Notes under the pieces: model-generated
Told to the model about the DNA's origin: nothing
Database searches by the model: none
Seen by the model: only the letters and a program-made list of their open reading frames with translations
Part shown: piece after piece, positions 26,550 through 39,714 of the stretch
How the letters are laid out: every line of letters begins with the position of its first letter
Numbering within the stretch: the first letter of the stretch is position 1
Program-made: the position numbers and the translations under genes
NCBI GenBank assembly: GCA_018873245.2
Contig: JAEMBT020000002.1
Span: forward strand, 12,274,001 to 12,338,000
Direction: 5' to 3'
DNA: 64,000 bases
DNA from: Archegozetes longisetosus
Lineage: Eukaryota; Arthropoda; Arachnida; Sarcoptiformes; Trhypochthoniidae

Positions 26550-29226
26550 ATACCAATAGATTATCATAAAATAATGTTTGGTGTGTTTTATCATTTTAAT
26601 GGTAAAATATCTCATAAGTTGCATGAACTTCAATAATACGATTTCGTTTTATCTTTTGATCGTTAGCCTGTAAAGTCACAAAAGCTATTTTAGTTAAGCG
26701 TGCATTCACTTCAAGTTCACAATATTCGAACTTATTCAAACTTAGAGATACCAACATAAGACTTAACTTTTCACCTCTAACTCTACTTCACTCTTAACTG
26801 TAGAGAAATTATGGAAGAAGTTCGCATACATCATTACATAGTTTGAAATACGCACTTCCTAACATTTATATCAATGCATTCAAATTGATTGCTTTACGAG
26901 TTTATGTCAGATTAAGTTTTCATAAAAACAGTAATAATTGATGTTTGAACTTCTTTACTAGCTTATAAGTTGTTATAATTAAGACGGATATCAATAGTAA
27001 TTTGTAATCGATTTATAAGAAGAGTTTGGATGTCTCGAAAAACTGTTGATTAAATTATGACGTAGGGTTATGCTGCATGAGCTCCTTTGTTGTCCTTTCT
27101 ATAATAATTGTATTATTGAATAGAGTTCAATTTTTAATAAAAAAATTTGATGCAGTCCCCGTTGACCTGTATAATCAAAAGATACGTTGGTTTAGGCATA
27201 TGCGCCACAAAAACGTTCATAAATATGCTATTAAGAACATTAGAATGCATTTTTTCAAGTATGGATTCTCTTAGCTTTTGAAAAAATGTCTTTCATTTAC
27301 CTGATTGTTTGTAAGTATTATGAGATAAATGGAATTAAACTGGATTTTAACTGTTACTAACGGTAAGGGAATTGCATTCTTTCTTTTGAGTTAACGACAA
27401 GCGTTAGCAAAGTGTAAAAGGTGTGAGACGTGATTCTACTATTTAATAGGTATCAAATAAAAGAATAGGTGTACATCCAATTGTATAGTAATACTTTGTT
27501 TGGCACACTTTACTCGCAATAAAAAAAATTGATTCAAAAGTTAAATAACTGGAAATGAGGCAAAATTCAAATAGAAATAGTAAATTATAATAATCGAAAA
27601 TGGTGTTTTGTTACAATATATTGAACGATTGCTTTTCATAGTTTCATTATAAAGTATTGTTTTGGCGATTGAATATCCGCTGTGCACTACTTCGCACCTA
27701 ATGGCACATTAAAGAATGCGCGTCGTAGTGAAAACCCCACCTTTGATGATATTAAATTTTGATTGTGAAAGGCAGGCGTTACTCTGTTGTCTAACTCGAC
27801 TGATTATCTATGAATCAAAGTGTCCTGAAGTTGATTTACTCGAAATGATTACCATTTTCCTTAATGACAACAGAAGACCATTGCTGAGAATTGATGCGTT
27901 AACTTTAGTTTTTCTATTCAGAATAACCAAAGCATACTAAAGAAGAGGATCATATTTTTCACTATTAAAATTGATTGTTCAATTCAAAATTACGTTTTGT
28001 CAATCAGAATTTCATGCTATTTAAACATCAAACATAAGTTTATGATCCCGAATTAAGTAAGTTGTAAGCATATACTTGACATCTTACAAAAAGTGTTAGA
28101 AATATTGCAACACTTTGTGCCAACTTTTCAGATTAGATACTGAATGAAAAACTACAATCGTTTTATAACCAAACTATTTTTGTAAATACTTCAAACCCAC
28201 ATTTCATTTTGTAATAGTGCTAACAGTGAAATGATAAACATTTATTTGTTATGTTAATGTTTCTCAAAAATATTTAGCTTATCTATATTTTGAATATAGA
28301 GAGCGAACAATAGTCAAAACATATGGGTTTAACGCTGAATGTATTCCATTTGCACTAAAAAAAAGTCGTCACACTTTATGCACATTATTATATCATAATA
28401 TGATGAGAGTTCAGGTGGAGTTTCGGGTGTGTGTCTCTTTATCTACAGTACTGTTAAGTTAACGTTCAAAGAGTTTTTGACATTACCTGTTGTGTGACAG
28501 TCAAAGTAAGCAACAAATTCATATTTAAAGTAAAGTTTCATTTTCACTGTGAGACTACTATTTCCATCAGAACTGTATTTCAATTGACTGAAGACAATGT
28601 TGAACGAGTGTTTGCTATTTATCGTAAGCCTCTAGGCTTTACATTTTTCGCGATATTTTGAAGGCAGTCAAGACAATGACCTGATAGATAAGCCTAAAAT
28701 GTTGATCATAACTTGTCTGTTTGTGTTGATGAAGACAAGATAACTTGAGATTGAATCTTATTATAGGATTAGACTTCTATGAAAAGAGTAACTTTTGTGA
28801 GAAACTGTGAGAAAAAGGAATCTACGCCTAAAAGCTCAATTGTTTAACAATTCCTGTTTTCAACCAATTTTCATAATGAGAGCAAATCATATTTAAACGC
28901 TCAAATATGTGCCACAAGTACTAGAAAATTGTGTGTCTTATTGTTTTTATGTGCTCTATGGTCAGAATGACGGCCACTCGGAACAAGAATTCACTAACAA
29001 GTTGTTCGTAGTTTGGGTGAAAAGTTTAGATTTTCTCATTATATACTTATTTTTTGGCTAATGTTCTTTTAAGTAATGTTTTATTCAACTCGTTTGTCAG
29101 TGAATACACTGTAAAATGTAAACTAAATGTTTGCCTTTGAAAAAAATTGTTTAACGCGTGTTATCTGAGTTGTGAGCTAAACAAAATCAATTGATACGAG
29201 TTTTGATACGAGTTTTCACAATCAAA
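26550..29226. other. Intergenic region, no supported gene
   Basis: Holds the M14A 3' UTR and the upstream region of the SLC22-like gene. ORFs at 27077-27274 and 27716-27940 (the second opens with a true ATG, 74 codons, Cys-rich start) match nothing I know and lack splice-supported neighbours. The end of the stretch has a perfect two-copy 12-bp tandem repeat at 29191-29214. Confidence 0.5.
29191..29214 (+). repeat. 12-bp perfect tandem duplication before the SLC22-like start
   Basis: TTGATACGAGTT occurs twice head to tail, 13 bases before the ATG at 29227. It lies in the likely 5' UTR, and its role, if any, is unknown. Confidence 0.85.
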
Positions 29227-32200
29227 ATGTTGTCACCTCTCGATTACGTTCTGCTTCATTTAGGAAATCCTGGACGCTATCAAATATTTGTGGCATTTCT
29301 TTTATGCTGCCTTCAATTCCCTGTTTCATTCACTAATATGTTGTGGAAGTATTACGCTGAAGAGCCACCACATCGATGTCTTCTTAAATATTCATCGACG
29401 AATAAACTAATTGGCTATAATGTAAGTGCGAGTGAAAGTGAATGGTTTCCGATAGTTAAACAGGAGAATAAAATGAAGACCTATGAGTCGTGCTCCATGT
29501 TTATTGACGCTTACAATCACTGGAAAGGTACGCAAAAGTGTCCGTACGGTTGGGAATATCGTCCTCCAGAAAATGAGCACAACTTAGTGATTGAATATGA
29601 TTTAGTTTGTGAAAGAAAATACTTATTGACATCACTTTTCTATTTATATCATTTGACTGCTATTTTTGGTGCGATTATATTCGGAATGATTGCTGATAGA
29701 TGTGAACGAAAGCGTACACTGTTATTATCGTTATATTTATTTGTTTCGGCCTCTTTCTCGGTACATTTCGTCACGGATTTTCTCCAATTTGCGATCCTCT
29801 ATTCACTACAAACCTTCTTCACAGCGGTAAATCATTCAAATTTAACTCTTTGATAGCATTAACTCGTTTTCCTGATCTATCGATACTCTCATCACATCAA
29901 ATCTATTCACTTCCTAAACACGACTGAATATAAAACTTATTAAACACTATTTTCTAGAGTTTGTTTCCAACAAAACTTAATAAAATTCTTTAGGAATAAA
30001 ATGAATGCCAAACAATACAAGATTTCTCTTTTTATTATGATAAGTGAAGTAATTGTGTCATCAGATGAGGAGATAAGATGAAAATCTAAGATTTACCATC
30101 TCTATTGAATGCTTGCTCTATCAAACTTTGGTTATCACGAATTTAATTTAATTAATTGCTTCACTTTATAGGGTCTTCAGATAACAAGTTTTGTGCTACT
30201 TTTAGAGCTATTTCCGACTCCTTATCAACTGAGAGCATCACTTTATTCAACATCGTTTTACATAAGCGCGACTATGTTTCTACCTTTGCTAATGTGGGCA
30301 ATACGTAATTGGCGTTACGTTCAATTAGCCATATCAGCTCCTTGTATAGTCTTTTTTGCTCATATTTGGCTTTTGCCACAATCTCCGCTATGGCTTGTAG
30401 TGGAAGGAAAGCTTCATTCGGCTGAAAATTTGATCGAACGACTTGCTCAACAAAATGGCAAAACAGTTCCACCAAGTTTTAGATTACATTTACAAAACTT
30501 GTATAACTCAGTCAAAAGTTGTGGAATGTCTCAAACATTGAGACATCGAATATTGCCTAAATTTTCATCAGCAGGTCTGCGGTGGTATATGTTGGTCCAT
30601 TTCTATCTGTTTTTTGTAGTGGCATTAACTTGCGATGTGACTGATTCTCAAACAATCAAGCTTAACGAGAATAGATATGCCGATCATTTCTATCGTGGTC
30701 TTATGGATCTTGGGTCTATTATGTTAGTCTATCATTTAGGTGTCAGGTAATCACTATTGGTTTTCAAACAAATACTACTAAATTATAGCAACAAAACATT
30801 CATATAAATCTAGTCAGTCAATGAAAACTTAGCTCTTTTATTCAGGTTAGGACCACGCTCTGTGCAAGCTTTGATATTTATACTGTCGGGACTACTTTTA
30901 ATGGGATCAATTACTCTGCAAGAAATGCTGCCAAAGTCATACGATAATAATGGTAAGCACACACATATATGATATATACTTAGTGCATGCTCTTCCCATT
31001 CATGGTTAAACTAAGACATTTATGAAAAGTAATAATCTCAAAATTATTAATAGCTTTATAATAGTAGTAATTCATACAATCTAACTCATAATTTGAGAAA
31101 GAAATAACTCTATTAATGCGTATAAACATTTGTGAAATAGAAAAGGTCTTCAAGTAATGATAGTCTTTTTTAGAGCTAATGATAAACTTATTATCAGAAT
31201 TAATCATTTGGGCCGATATATAAAATATCTCTATAAATAAATTTAGATATAATTGAATTAAACCCATTTATTTGGTTGAAATAATCTTTTGAGAACATTA
31301 AATTACAATTAAGCTTCTGTTTGTCGAACCTGCCCTCAAAATAAATTGTTGCGCAACTTACGCATAAACTAATTGATAATTTGTTTGGTTAACAGTACCG
31401 AATGATTTTGACTATCGTCTGCTATTACTGCCATCAACACTGATACTAATAGCAAGAACTTTAATAGTGACGTTGCCTGCATTCGTATGGTTTCACACGG
31501 CAAAGACATTGCCCACGGGAATCAGGTAACTCTTGAAAACTTGTAATTTTTAAACGACTTGTCGATCTGATAGTGAATTTGCTATCACTTAAAAAAAGTG
31601 AACCATTCATTTCTTTGAAAGTAAATATAAGCAATCAATTGTTCGCTTTGATTATCTAATTTACGCTTACGTGCACTGAACGGATCATTGCCTCTAATCA
31701 TATTCAACTGTTTTTGTTATTCACTTTTTATAGTTTTCAATCTCTTCCTGTTTTTATAATGTTTTGTTGAACTCGACTAGACTTTAATCTATTGTTTTGT
31801 TTTTGTTTCGCAACAGAGTTATTGGTTTGGCAGCATGCTTTAGTTGGAGTCAAATTGGGCAAATGGCAGCACCACATCTACTCGTTCTTGTAATTAAAAT
31901 ATTTGTTAAAAAACCTATTCCCTTGTAACAATATTTAACATATAATTAACTGATTATAGGCAGAACTAATAGCTCCGTTCATACCTATTGGATTGTGTGG
32001 CTCTTTATCAGTAGTCGCTGGCGGCCTATCATTACTGTTTCCTACTTGCTATCGAAAACCATTGCCTAACACTATAGAGGAAGCTGAAAATAAAAGACTT
32101 CCGCTGCCACTCAAACAGAGATACCCAAGTTTTCGAGATCTCAAAAACGGAAAAATAAGTTCAGTGACGGTCACAGCCAATGGCGTTAACGGAAATGTTT

Positions 32201-32646
32201 ACACAATACCGCCAAACAATTATGACAAAACTCATGTCAAATTATCCGAACAATCTGATATCAATCAGAATCCAATCAATCAAAGTAATAATATTTATGA
32301 ACATAGATCAACGAGTCTTGGACTGCAAAGGCATGAGAGTAATGGAAGCCTTACAGCCATAAGACCCACCACTTTATACAATGACGACGCAGATTCTCGA
32401 CTCTCTGATCTCGAAGAAGATATTAACGAAAGCAATAATTGGAGATTATATTCAAATGAATTTAGTGCACATCCAAGCACAAAACTGCCAATTCATCAAA
32501 TAGACTCGCATGATGTGAATCGCTCGCTAAGAGATATGAATATATTCGCACGACCTGTAGTTGCAATGCGACAGCACAGCAATGGCTTTAATCATATGAA
32601 GCGCACTCAAATACAACGGCATTCAGTCGCTGAGACTAACCTCTAA
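29227..32646 (+). CDS. SLC22-like (organic ion transporter) MFS protein
   Basis: Plasma-membrane major facilitator of the organic cation/anion transporter family. The substrate cannot be read from sequence. Exons: 29227-29826, 30172-30746, 30846-30952, 31396-31525, 31817-31889 and 31960-32646; phases agree, giving 723 aa. Family hallmarks are: N-terminal LDYVLLHLGNPGRYQ; a large Cys-containing loop after TM1; EYDLVCERKYL before TM2; GMIADRCERKR in the TM2-TM3 loop, a divergent form of the MFS motif A; and WLLPQSPLWLVVEGK after TM6. About 12 membrane segments finish near residue 535. Odd points are an unusually long C-terminal cytoplasmic tail of about 190 residues, rich in Asn, Ser and charged residues, where relatives usually have a few tens, and the loss of the motif A glycine. 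The ATG was chosen because it is the first one in frame before the conserved start. Confidence 0.88.
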
Positions 32647-33456
32647 CTGTGATCACTCTTTTTGTAAGTCTGTTTATAGTGTAATTATTTCATTGTAAAA
32701 TAAATAATTGTAATACTAATAATCTCAGGAATAAATATGTTTGATATTTTAATTATTGTCACTATTTTTTCTCAATACATGCTTGTTATTGACAAGAACT
32801 TCAGAATCGCCCTAATTCACTTCAATACCATTTGACCTCAGAATATAAACGAAGAAAAATACTTGATTAGGTATAGTTTTATTTAGAGTGTTCGTACACT
32901 GCGCTGCGTTTGTAAAGTTTCATTTATACATACATGGTCATAAGATTTAGTAAAACTTGACTATTTGGCAAAACATGCAGATTCTATATTGTTTTCAAGA
33001 CCTGAAATTTTATAACAATTTCCTTGAATTCTGAACTAATTTGGACGCATTGTGGCAGTTAATTTCAAAATGAACTACAGCAACACCCATAGAGCTTGTT
33101 ACGCTCTCGTTATTTTGATAACAAGTTCTGAGTTTGAAATAGTAAGAAATATGGCTATTTTACACGTGTATGATATAAAAAAGTTTAATGGTCTTTATTA
33201 TCTCCGAGTTTCATGTTATAAATTAGTTGGCACTGAACCTAAATATTACTCTAAACTCTTATTTGAACAATTTTCAATTAAGATTACAGTTAATTGCGAT
33301 ACTGTTCAGTATTTTATGAAATAAAGTTACAAAAATCTCACACAATTATTTATCCATTACGATAAATAGTTCAATATATGATATCATAGTTTCAATATAT
33401 AAACAACAGTTTTGACAATAAAATGCAAAAATAAAAACACTATATTGACTTTAAGT
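32647..33456. other. Convergent 3' spacer, SLC22-like / TMEM209
   Basis: The stretch separates two tail-to-tail genes and should hold both 3' UTRs. The ORF at 33052-33324 (plus) has no recognisable product and is probably chance. Confidence 0.55.
32699..32704 (+). terminator. Candidate poly(A) signal, SLC22-like gene
   Basis: AATAAA 53 bases after the stop codon, the first such hexamer downstream. The short convergent gap to TMEM209 favours an early signal. Confidence 0.5.
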
Positions 33457-35728
33457 CTAATCTTGGACTACCCATAAAATATTGATTCCTGAAGCGCCTA
33501 AATTGATTCGTCTAACAATCAGAAAATAAGATTATTCAACAAAAAGTTACTTTCAGTCATGACTAGATTCAATCAAATACTCACCCCAAATGACCAAATT
33601 GTTTGTCTTTTACAGAGTGTAGAAAAACTAAGATTGCATGAAAAAGATTATTTCGACCAATGGGCAATTCCCAAATATCATCTTCTTTCGTATAAACTTT
33701 ATAGTGCGGTGGATTTACTTTGACTTGAGATATATAAATGGTACTTTTAGGCACTTGTCCTATAGATTCGTATTTATGTGAATCAATTAGAATTTAAAGT
33801 CTAGAATAGAAGTTCAAACTGCTGTATATGAAAAACACTCAAACCTGAAATTGACTTGAAATATAAATTAGTGAATGATTTTCCTTCAGGACTATTAGGA
33901 CTCGATGGCAAACGTAAATCCATATAAGTGCAAAAGAAATGCATAACTATCTGTGAGTTCAATCCAGTCATTAGATTTTCATCAGAATAAATGTCAAACT
34001 AAAAGATGACTTACAGCTGAATCTGTAGGTAATTCTTCATTCCAAGGCTTTAGATTATAGGATCCACCAGAATTCCAATTGAAATTTCCAATACATCCAC
34101 CTTTGGCTAAATCTAATTAAGTAAGAACATGGTTACAATATGTTTGGCAGAGTAATACAAAACTTTGAGACCTCTGATTCGCTTAACCAAATATTGCTGA
34201 TTAGGACTAATCTCGAGAAACGGTATAACATTTTCCAATGAGGGTATTTGAGTTTTCTTCAGAGAGGCAATTTGTTTAATCGATGGAAGGCCTGCTTCTG
34301 TAAGTGTCAAGTTTAATGCATTTAGAAAATGACAAATAACTAAACAAAAGAAACTAACCGCCAATCAGAGAATCAACGTAACCCATTTTTACAAGTATTT
34401 CATTTATTTTATCAATTTCTTCAACAAAACGAGACAAAATCGTTAGACTTATCCATTTTCTTATATTTTCAATCCATTGATTCAGTTTCATTTCATCAAT
34501 TTTAAGTTTGGTCAACACCTGGAAAACAATTTAATAACTACCCATTTTTTAAAATGCAAAATTATATGAATTACAGCATCCATTGCTTTTGACGAAGAAG
34601 AAGATGGAGAAGTATTGAGACTATCAAATTCTACATTGTTCAGACGCAAGGGAGAATCGATAGCAAACTGGTAAGTTGTCTTATTACTAGAATCGTCTAT
34701 AATTGGAGATAATTGTGTTTGACTAAAATTCCAGGCTGTACTCGAATTGGCTCGCTCTTGTCTCTTCTCTGCCTGAAGTATTTCTTCGTACCTTTCTTCT
34801 CGTTCTTCAAAGTCTTTCAAATATTTCTCTAAATCTCTTTCGCTAGTGATCGAACGATCAGAACTGTTTAGTTTATTGACTGTTTTTCTAAGACGTAGTA
34901 AATTAGAAGTCGATGTATTGACAGCTTCATCACTACTCGATGGAGGACTCATTGGCAGAAACGAATTCGATCCGCGTTCGTATACCCAAGAAGTAGAGAT
35001 TGTGTTCATTGGAGAGTTAGCAGAACTTAAGCTATCATTCAATGCACTTATGTTTCCGTTTGAAAGTGTGGTCGAATTCAATGACGAATGTTTGTCCAGA
35101 TCTGACAACAGACTTATCTCGAAAGGAGGCGTCAGTGGCATTGCTTTGACGGATGAGTTGTTTTTTTCTTCAGATATTACTGGGTTGCATTCTTTAAATC
35201 CAATTTCATTGCGTTTAACACCAAACGCCTTCATTTGCATTGGAGTCAACTCTATTGGACTCATCAAATAGTTTTGCCAAACGTATAGTCCGATGTCGTA
35301 TATTACGTTCAAACTCAATATTATCATTATTATTATATCTATTCATTTGAATCAATTTAAGAGTTTTCAGTACATTTAATTTAGTGATTATCAAACAAAA
35401 ACCTCACCCGAAATGTAAACCAAAGTTTGCATTATATTAGATCCAAAAATAGCGCTGATTATTGAATATTTGCTAAAATAGATCATTTTTGAGAGAATAA
35501 TTCAAAATAGCATATATTGATAGACTAAGCCTTACATATCAATAACCAGTATAAAAGCAAAAGATGCGTTAATTGCAGCCCAGTAAAGGCCTTGTCGCGA
35601 TTGTGTCAATAGTTGTCTTCTTCTCAAGACATCATCAATGGTCACACTTTTGTTTACGCTTCGATAAAAGACATCATTAGTTAGACTTCATATAATATAA
35701 TAAATATTTGACAAATAACTCACGCCAT
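33457..35728 (-). CDS. TMEM209: TMEM209 (cytochrome b561 N-terminal-like domain) protein
   Basis: Nuclear-envelope or nuclear-pore-associated membrane protein in vertebrates; its molecular role is poorly defined. Exons in transcript order: 35724-35728, 35536-35658, 35408-35472, 34575-35338, 34359-34518, 34172-34297, 34015-34112, 33845-33950, 33585-33759 and 33457-33511. Phases all agree and give 558 aa, against 561 in human. Two membrane segments are near the N-terminus (around YWAAINASFAFILVI and IIMIILSLNVIYDIG), then a Ser-rich variable linker with WNFSQTQLSP (human FWNYS). The conserved C-terminal domain includes LEISPNQQYLVKRIRDLAKG, WNEELPTDSA, VNPPHYKVY, LPIGRNNLFHAI and NLGASGINILW. 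The start rests on a 5-nt first coding exon (ATG GC) and is the least certain part. The gene faces SLC37 head to head, 1.3 kb away. Confidence 0.94.
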
Positions 35729-37047
35729 CAGTAAAGATCTTAATAAACCCCAAGATGAGTTTGTTATTAATTTGAAAATTTAGATACCTAATGATTAAAT
35801 CAAATTAAATTAGAAAAACATTGAAAACAGTGTCTCATCTACTAATTTGGCGCTCCAACGCATTTCTACTAATTTGATTCGTTTACATAAATGACGTCAA
35901 ATAAAACGTTAGAGTTGTTGAGAATAAAAACTCAACTGTATTTTATAGCATAGTTGGGGATAACTTGTTTTTCGTAATTATCTCTCAGACTGAAGTACTG
36001 AAGAGCGAAAGTAAAGAGAAACAGAAAGCTAAAAGATGATTCAAAAGTTATCAGTAAAAAGATGCCAATGTTTCAAATTGAAAGCTAAAAAGTTATTATC
36101 GATTAAAAGCTACTAATCTTTTTATCAAAATTTATTTAACAAAAATCAAACTATAAACAGATCTTTTGATTTTGTTTTCTCAAAATTTTTATACATTGAT
36201 AACATTTACAAAGCTTATAAAAATTTGTTTCATTTTCTCGTTTGTTTATTTGAAAAAATTCGTTTAAATCACGAAAGAATTTATGCAAAACTATTAAAAT
36301 AAACGAATAAGTGATCGCATTGACACAGCATTGATTCGAAGTGATATGTTATCTAAACATTAATTTACTCGCTATTGACAACAGATCAAATGTTAATTAA
36401 AAGTAAATGTTTTTGCAGCTTATTATTAGACTTTTTCAACGGCGTACTTGTCTATTGAAGTGTTGCTAAGTTTGGAGTTAAAGTACTGTTTCAACTGATC
36501 AACTTAACTTATCAACTGATAGCTTCAATTAAAGAGATAACTGATTGATCATTACAATACTAGTTCCATTGAATGCATGTACATAAACTATGAGCGCGTG
36601 ATAACATCCGATAACTTGCCCACTTGTAGGTTGAAACTGATAGCTACAACTTTTGTTTGATAAATAGGAATGTTTGACGTAATTGCTAAGACTAAAACTT
36701 AGTAAGTCTATGTTATCGTAATTAAAGTGTCATTTGAAATATAGTCTCTAAATTGATGCGATTATTGTCGATACATGTTATGAAATCATCACTAAATATA
36801 TTAAGCCTCGATATCAATTTTCATATTACAACATATTTATTTAATTGATATTAGTCTTAGATATTAATCAATCAAATGATGGCAAATATTTTACATTTAA
36901 TAAATTTTCGAATTGAATATATTTTTTGATAAAAATATTGTAAATTTTTTTATCAAAAATTTAGTTATAACATTAAAAATAAGTGAGATATTAATAAAGT
37001 ATTAACAAATAAGTGATATAAGTGATAATTGAACTAGATTCAAGTCA
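35729..37047. promoter_or_regulatory. Divergent upstream region, TMEM209 / SLC37
   Basis: 1.3 kb between two divergent start codons, very AT-rich. It should carry both promoters and 5' UTRs. A 13-bp perfect inverted repeat lies at 36923-36959, about 90 bp before the SLC37 ATG. No coding evidence was found. Confidence 0.5.
36923..36959. repeat. 13-bp inverted repeat upstream of SLC37
   Basis: TTTTTGATAAAAA (36923-36935) and its exact reverse complement (36947-36959) are separated by 11 bases. They lie in the probable promoter or 5' UTR of the SLC37 gene. The core GATAA/TTATC resembles a GATA-factor site, but that is only a motif resemblance. Confidence 0.6.
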
Positions 37048-39329
37048 ATGATTCTTCCGATTGGTCTTCGATTATTTCCATCGCTCACTTGCTTCGGACT
37101 AACTAAAGTTTCTACATTCAAGATATGGGTATTATCTCTGACGTTTATATCTTATGCTTCATATCATTTATCTCGTCGTCCATTGAGTGTTGTTAAGAAT
37201 GTCTTAAGTCGTAATTGTTCCGACCTGGAAATACCACCAGATGTCATTTTGTCGAACACGACAACAGCCAAAAATTGGTGCGATTGGAAGCCCTTCGGTG
37301 GCGATGAGTCGAACACACTCTTAGGTCTCCTCGATTCAAGTTTTCTGTTTTCATACGCTATTTGTATGTTCTTCTCTGGATTTATCGCTGAAAGATGTCA
37401 TCTGCGATATTTTTTGGCGTTAGGAATGCTACTGAGTGGCATTTTTACATACTTGTTTGGAATCGCCTTCTATTATAATATTCATTCGTATTATTATTTC
37501 GTTTTCGTACAAATCATTTGCGGTAAAAATCAATTTTAAAACTTTATGTTTCAAGTTATTATCGATTAGTTATTAATGGGTTTAATTATTTGATTTTAAG
37601 GCGCGTTACAAACGACTGGTTGGCCAGCAGTTGTGTCATGTGTGGGCAATTGGTTCGGTAAATCTTCACGTGGACTCATATTTGGAATATGGAATTCTCA
37701 CACAAATGTCGGCAACATTTTGGGTGCAGTAATTGCTGGAGCTTTTGTTGAGTACAATTGGGGACTAAGTTTTATAGTTCCTGGTATTATAATAAGCGTC
37801 GCTGGATTCATAATGTTCCTATTTCTGGCTCCGTGTAAGACATGATCTTAATTCTACCACCAATTAATAGACTTTATTGAAAGATTCCATTATTTCAGAT
37901 CCTGAAGAAGTCGGCGTTTCCCCATATGATATTGATTCAAACAGAAAAGCGAAAGTATGTATTTTTTTTTTAGTTAACTCTAACAAAAATCTACAAATGT
38001 CTATGAACTATGACTCGCATGCTTGACTTTCACAATTATTGTAAATCCCATATATTATTATGCACTTTGTTCCATTTATGCTTTCGTAAGGAAACAATTT
38101 ATAGCCCCGACGATAATTGTGAAGACAGTAATGATAGTGTATCAACGAGTTCATCATCGGTGTCACACAATCGACGCAAAATGAGACCGATGGAAGACGC
38201 AAACGATGACTCTCTCCTAGTATGTTTTGTAGTTCTGAATAGTTTGCATCTTTGACTACAAATGCATATTTTCCATTATTTCCATTTTTTGATAGTATAA
38301 TTAGTTTATTCTACTGGACTTTTAGTTATATTTTTGCAATCAATTAATAGGTTGAAGAAGAACATCCTTTGCTATCTGACAGTAATATTAAGGCGGATTC
38401 GGATAACAAACAAGCGATTTCTTTCTGGACAGCTCTAAAAATACCTGTTAGTAAATCATTATATGAACGATCATTATAAAAGTCAATAAATTATCAACTC
38501 TTTCTCTTTATTTTCCAGGGAGTCATCGAATTTTCGTTGTGTTTATTTTTTGCCAAATTAGTCAGTTACACATTCCTTTATTGGCTTCCTTTATATATCG
38601 GAGTTTCAAGTACTTAACACTATTTTATAGGATTTGAACTTGTTTTGATGATTATATTTTAATTAAAGCCGACTCATCGTCTTCTGATTCTGCATATCTT
38701 TCGACTCCATTTGATCTCGGAGGCATCATTGGAGCCATTGTTGCTGGATATTTGGTGGACAAGACAGGCGCGAGTGCCATCATTTGTATTGTTATGTTGA
38801 CTTTTGCCATTCCATCGGTAAACAGAAATCAAATTTACTCTGCGAAAGTCATTAACTATTTTGATTTAATTGAACTTTAGTTGTTTTTATACCAACTATA
38901 CGGAAGTGCGTCAAATATGATGAATATAATTCTTCAACTAATAGCGGGTTCTTTCGTTAACGGTCCTTATGCTTTGATAACTACTGCAGTTTCTGCAGAG
39001 TTAGGAACAAAAGTATCCAATAGTCACGCATTAGCCACAGTTACAGCAATAATCGACGGCACTGGTTCTATAGGTTTGCGAACTTAGTATAAAACTAACT
39101 ATAATTGAAAAATTCTTAAACCTGTGATTTCCAATGATAATTAGGTGCAGCCATTGGACCTTTTCTGGCGGGTCTTGTCTCAGAAACGGGCTGGGCCAAT
39201 GTGTTTTATATGGTAATGATCGCTGACTTACTCGCCTTGGTATCGTTAGTGAGAATAGCAGTTCAAGAATGGAGACGAGTCATTGAAAATCGGCGGAGAA
39301 ATATTGAAAGTAATAGGTTTATAGCATAA
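37048..39329 (+). CDS. SLC37A2: SLC37 sugar-phosphate exchanger (A1/A2 type)
   Basis: Endoplasmic-reticulum glucose-6-phosphate/phosphate antiporter family (MFS fold, organophosphate:Pi type). Exons: 37048-37522, 37601-37834, 37899-37954, 38091-38219, 38351-38446, 38519-38609, 38669-38817, 38881-39073 and 39145-39329; phases agree and the product is 535 aa, close to vertebrate SLC37A1/A2 (about 505-533). Conserved stretches in order: SYASYHLSRRPLSVVK, LLGLLDSSFLFSYAICMF, QTTGWPAVVSCVGNWFGK, GIWNSHTNVGNILG, WGLSFIVPGI, IEFSLCLFFAKLVSYTFLYW, FDLGGIIGAIVAGYL, VNGPYALITTAVSAELGTK and TVTAIIDGTGSIGAAIGP. The central cytoplasmic loop carries a Ser-rich, acidic insert encoded by exon 4. Similarity is nearer A1/A2 than A3 or A4; one against the other cannot be settled by eye. 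Tail-to-tail with the BTB-ARID gene. Confidence 0.94.
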
Positions 39330-39714
39330 TATAAAAACTTGTAATCCCAAATTATTTATTTTTGAACAAATCATGCTCCAAACAAAATTCATCAATTGCA
39401 TGAATATCTTATGATAATAGTTGAAAATATTTTAATTTTCTAAGTATAAGAATAATTTTAATAAAGTGCTTCTCTTGCTCAAAAATGAGAAAAAATTAAT
39501 TTTAATTAAATTGAATAAAGTTATAGAATAACAAAAGAAATGAGTGAAATAAAATTTTAAAATAAATATTTAATTAGTCTAAGTTCAACAAACGTTAGAA
39601 AAGTCTTTGAAATTCTGCAAAATGAACCTCAGCGTAAAATGAGTTTGTAAGGAATGAACATTTGTTAAGAGATTTGACTGTTATAGAAATTTATTTGAAA
39701 TTAATCTTAAGGGT
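39330..39714. terminator. Convergent 3' spacer with poly(A) signal
   Basis: 385 bp between the stops of SLC37 (plus) and the BTB-ARID gene (minus). An AATAAA at 39460-39465, 131 bases after the SLC37 stop, is a reasonable cleavage signal. The two 3' UTRs may overlap. Confidence 0.45.

Noticed and set aside
27670-27940. Coding-looking stretch between the M14A and SLC22-like genes
   Set aside because: One frame gives a 74-codon ATG ORF and another gives a short ordinary-looking peptide, but neither matches a known family and neither has flanking exons.
34846-35271. 141-codon plus-strand ORF
   Set aside because: It is exactly antisense to the large TMEM209 exon, whose minus-strand reading is supported by similarity and splicing.
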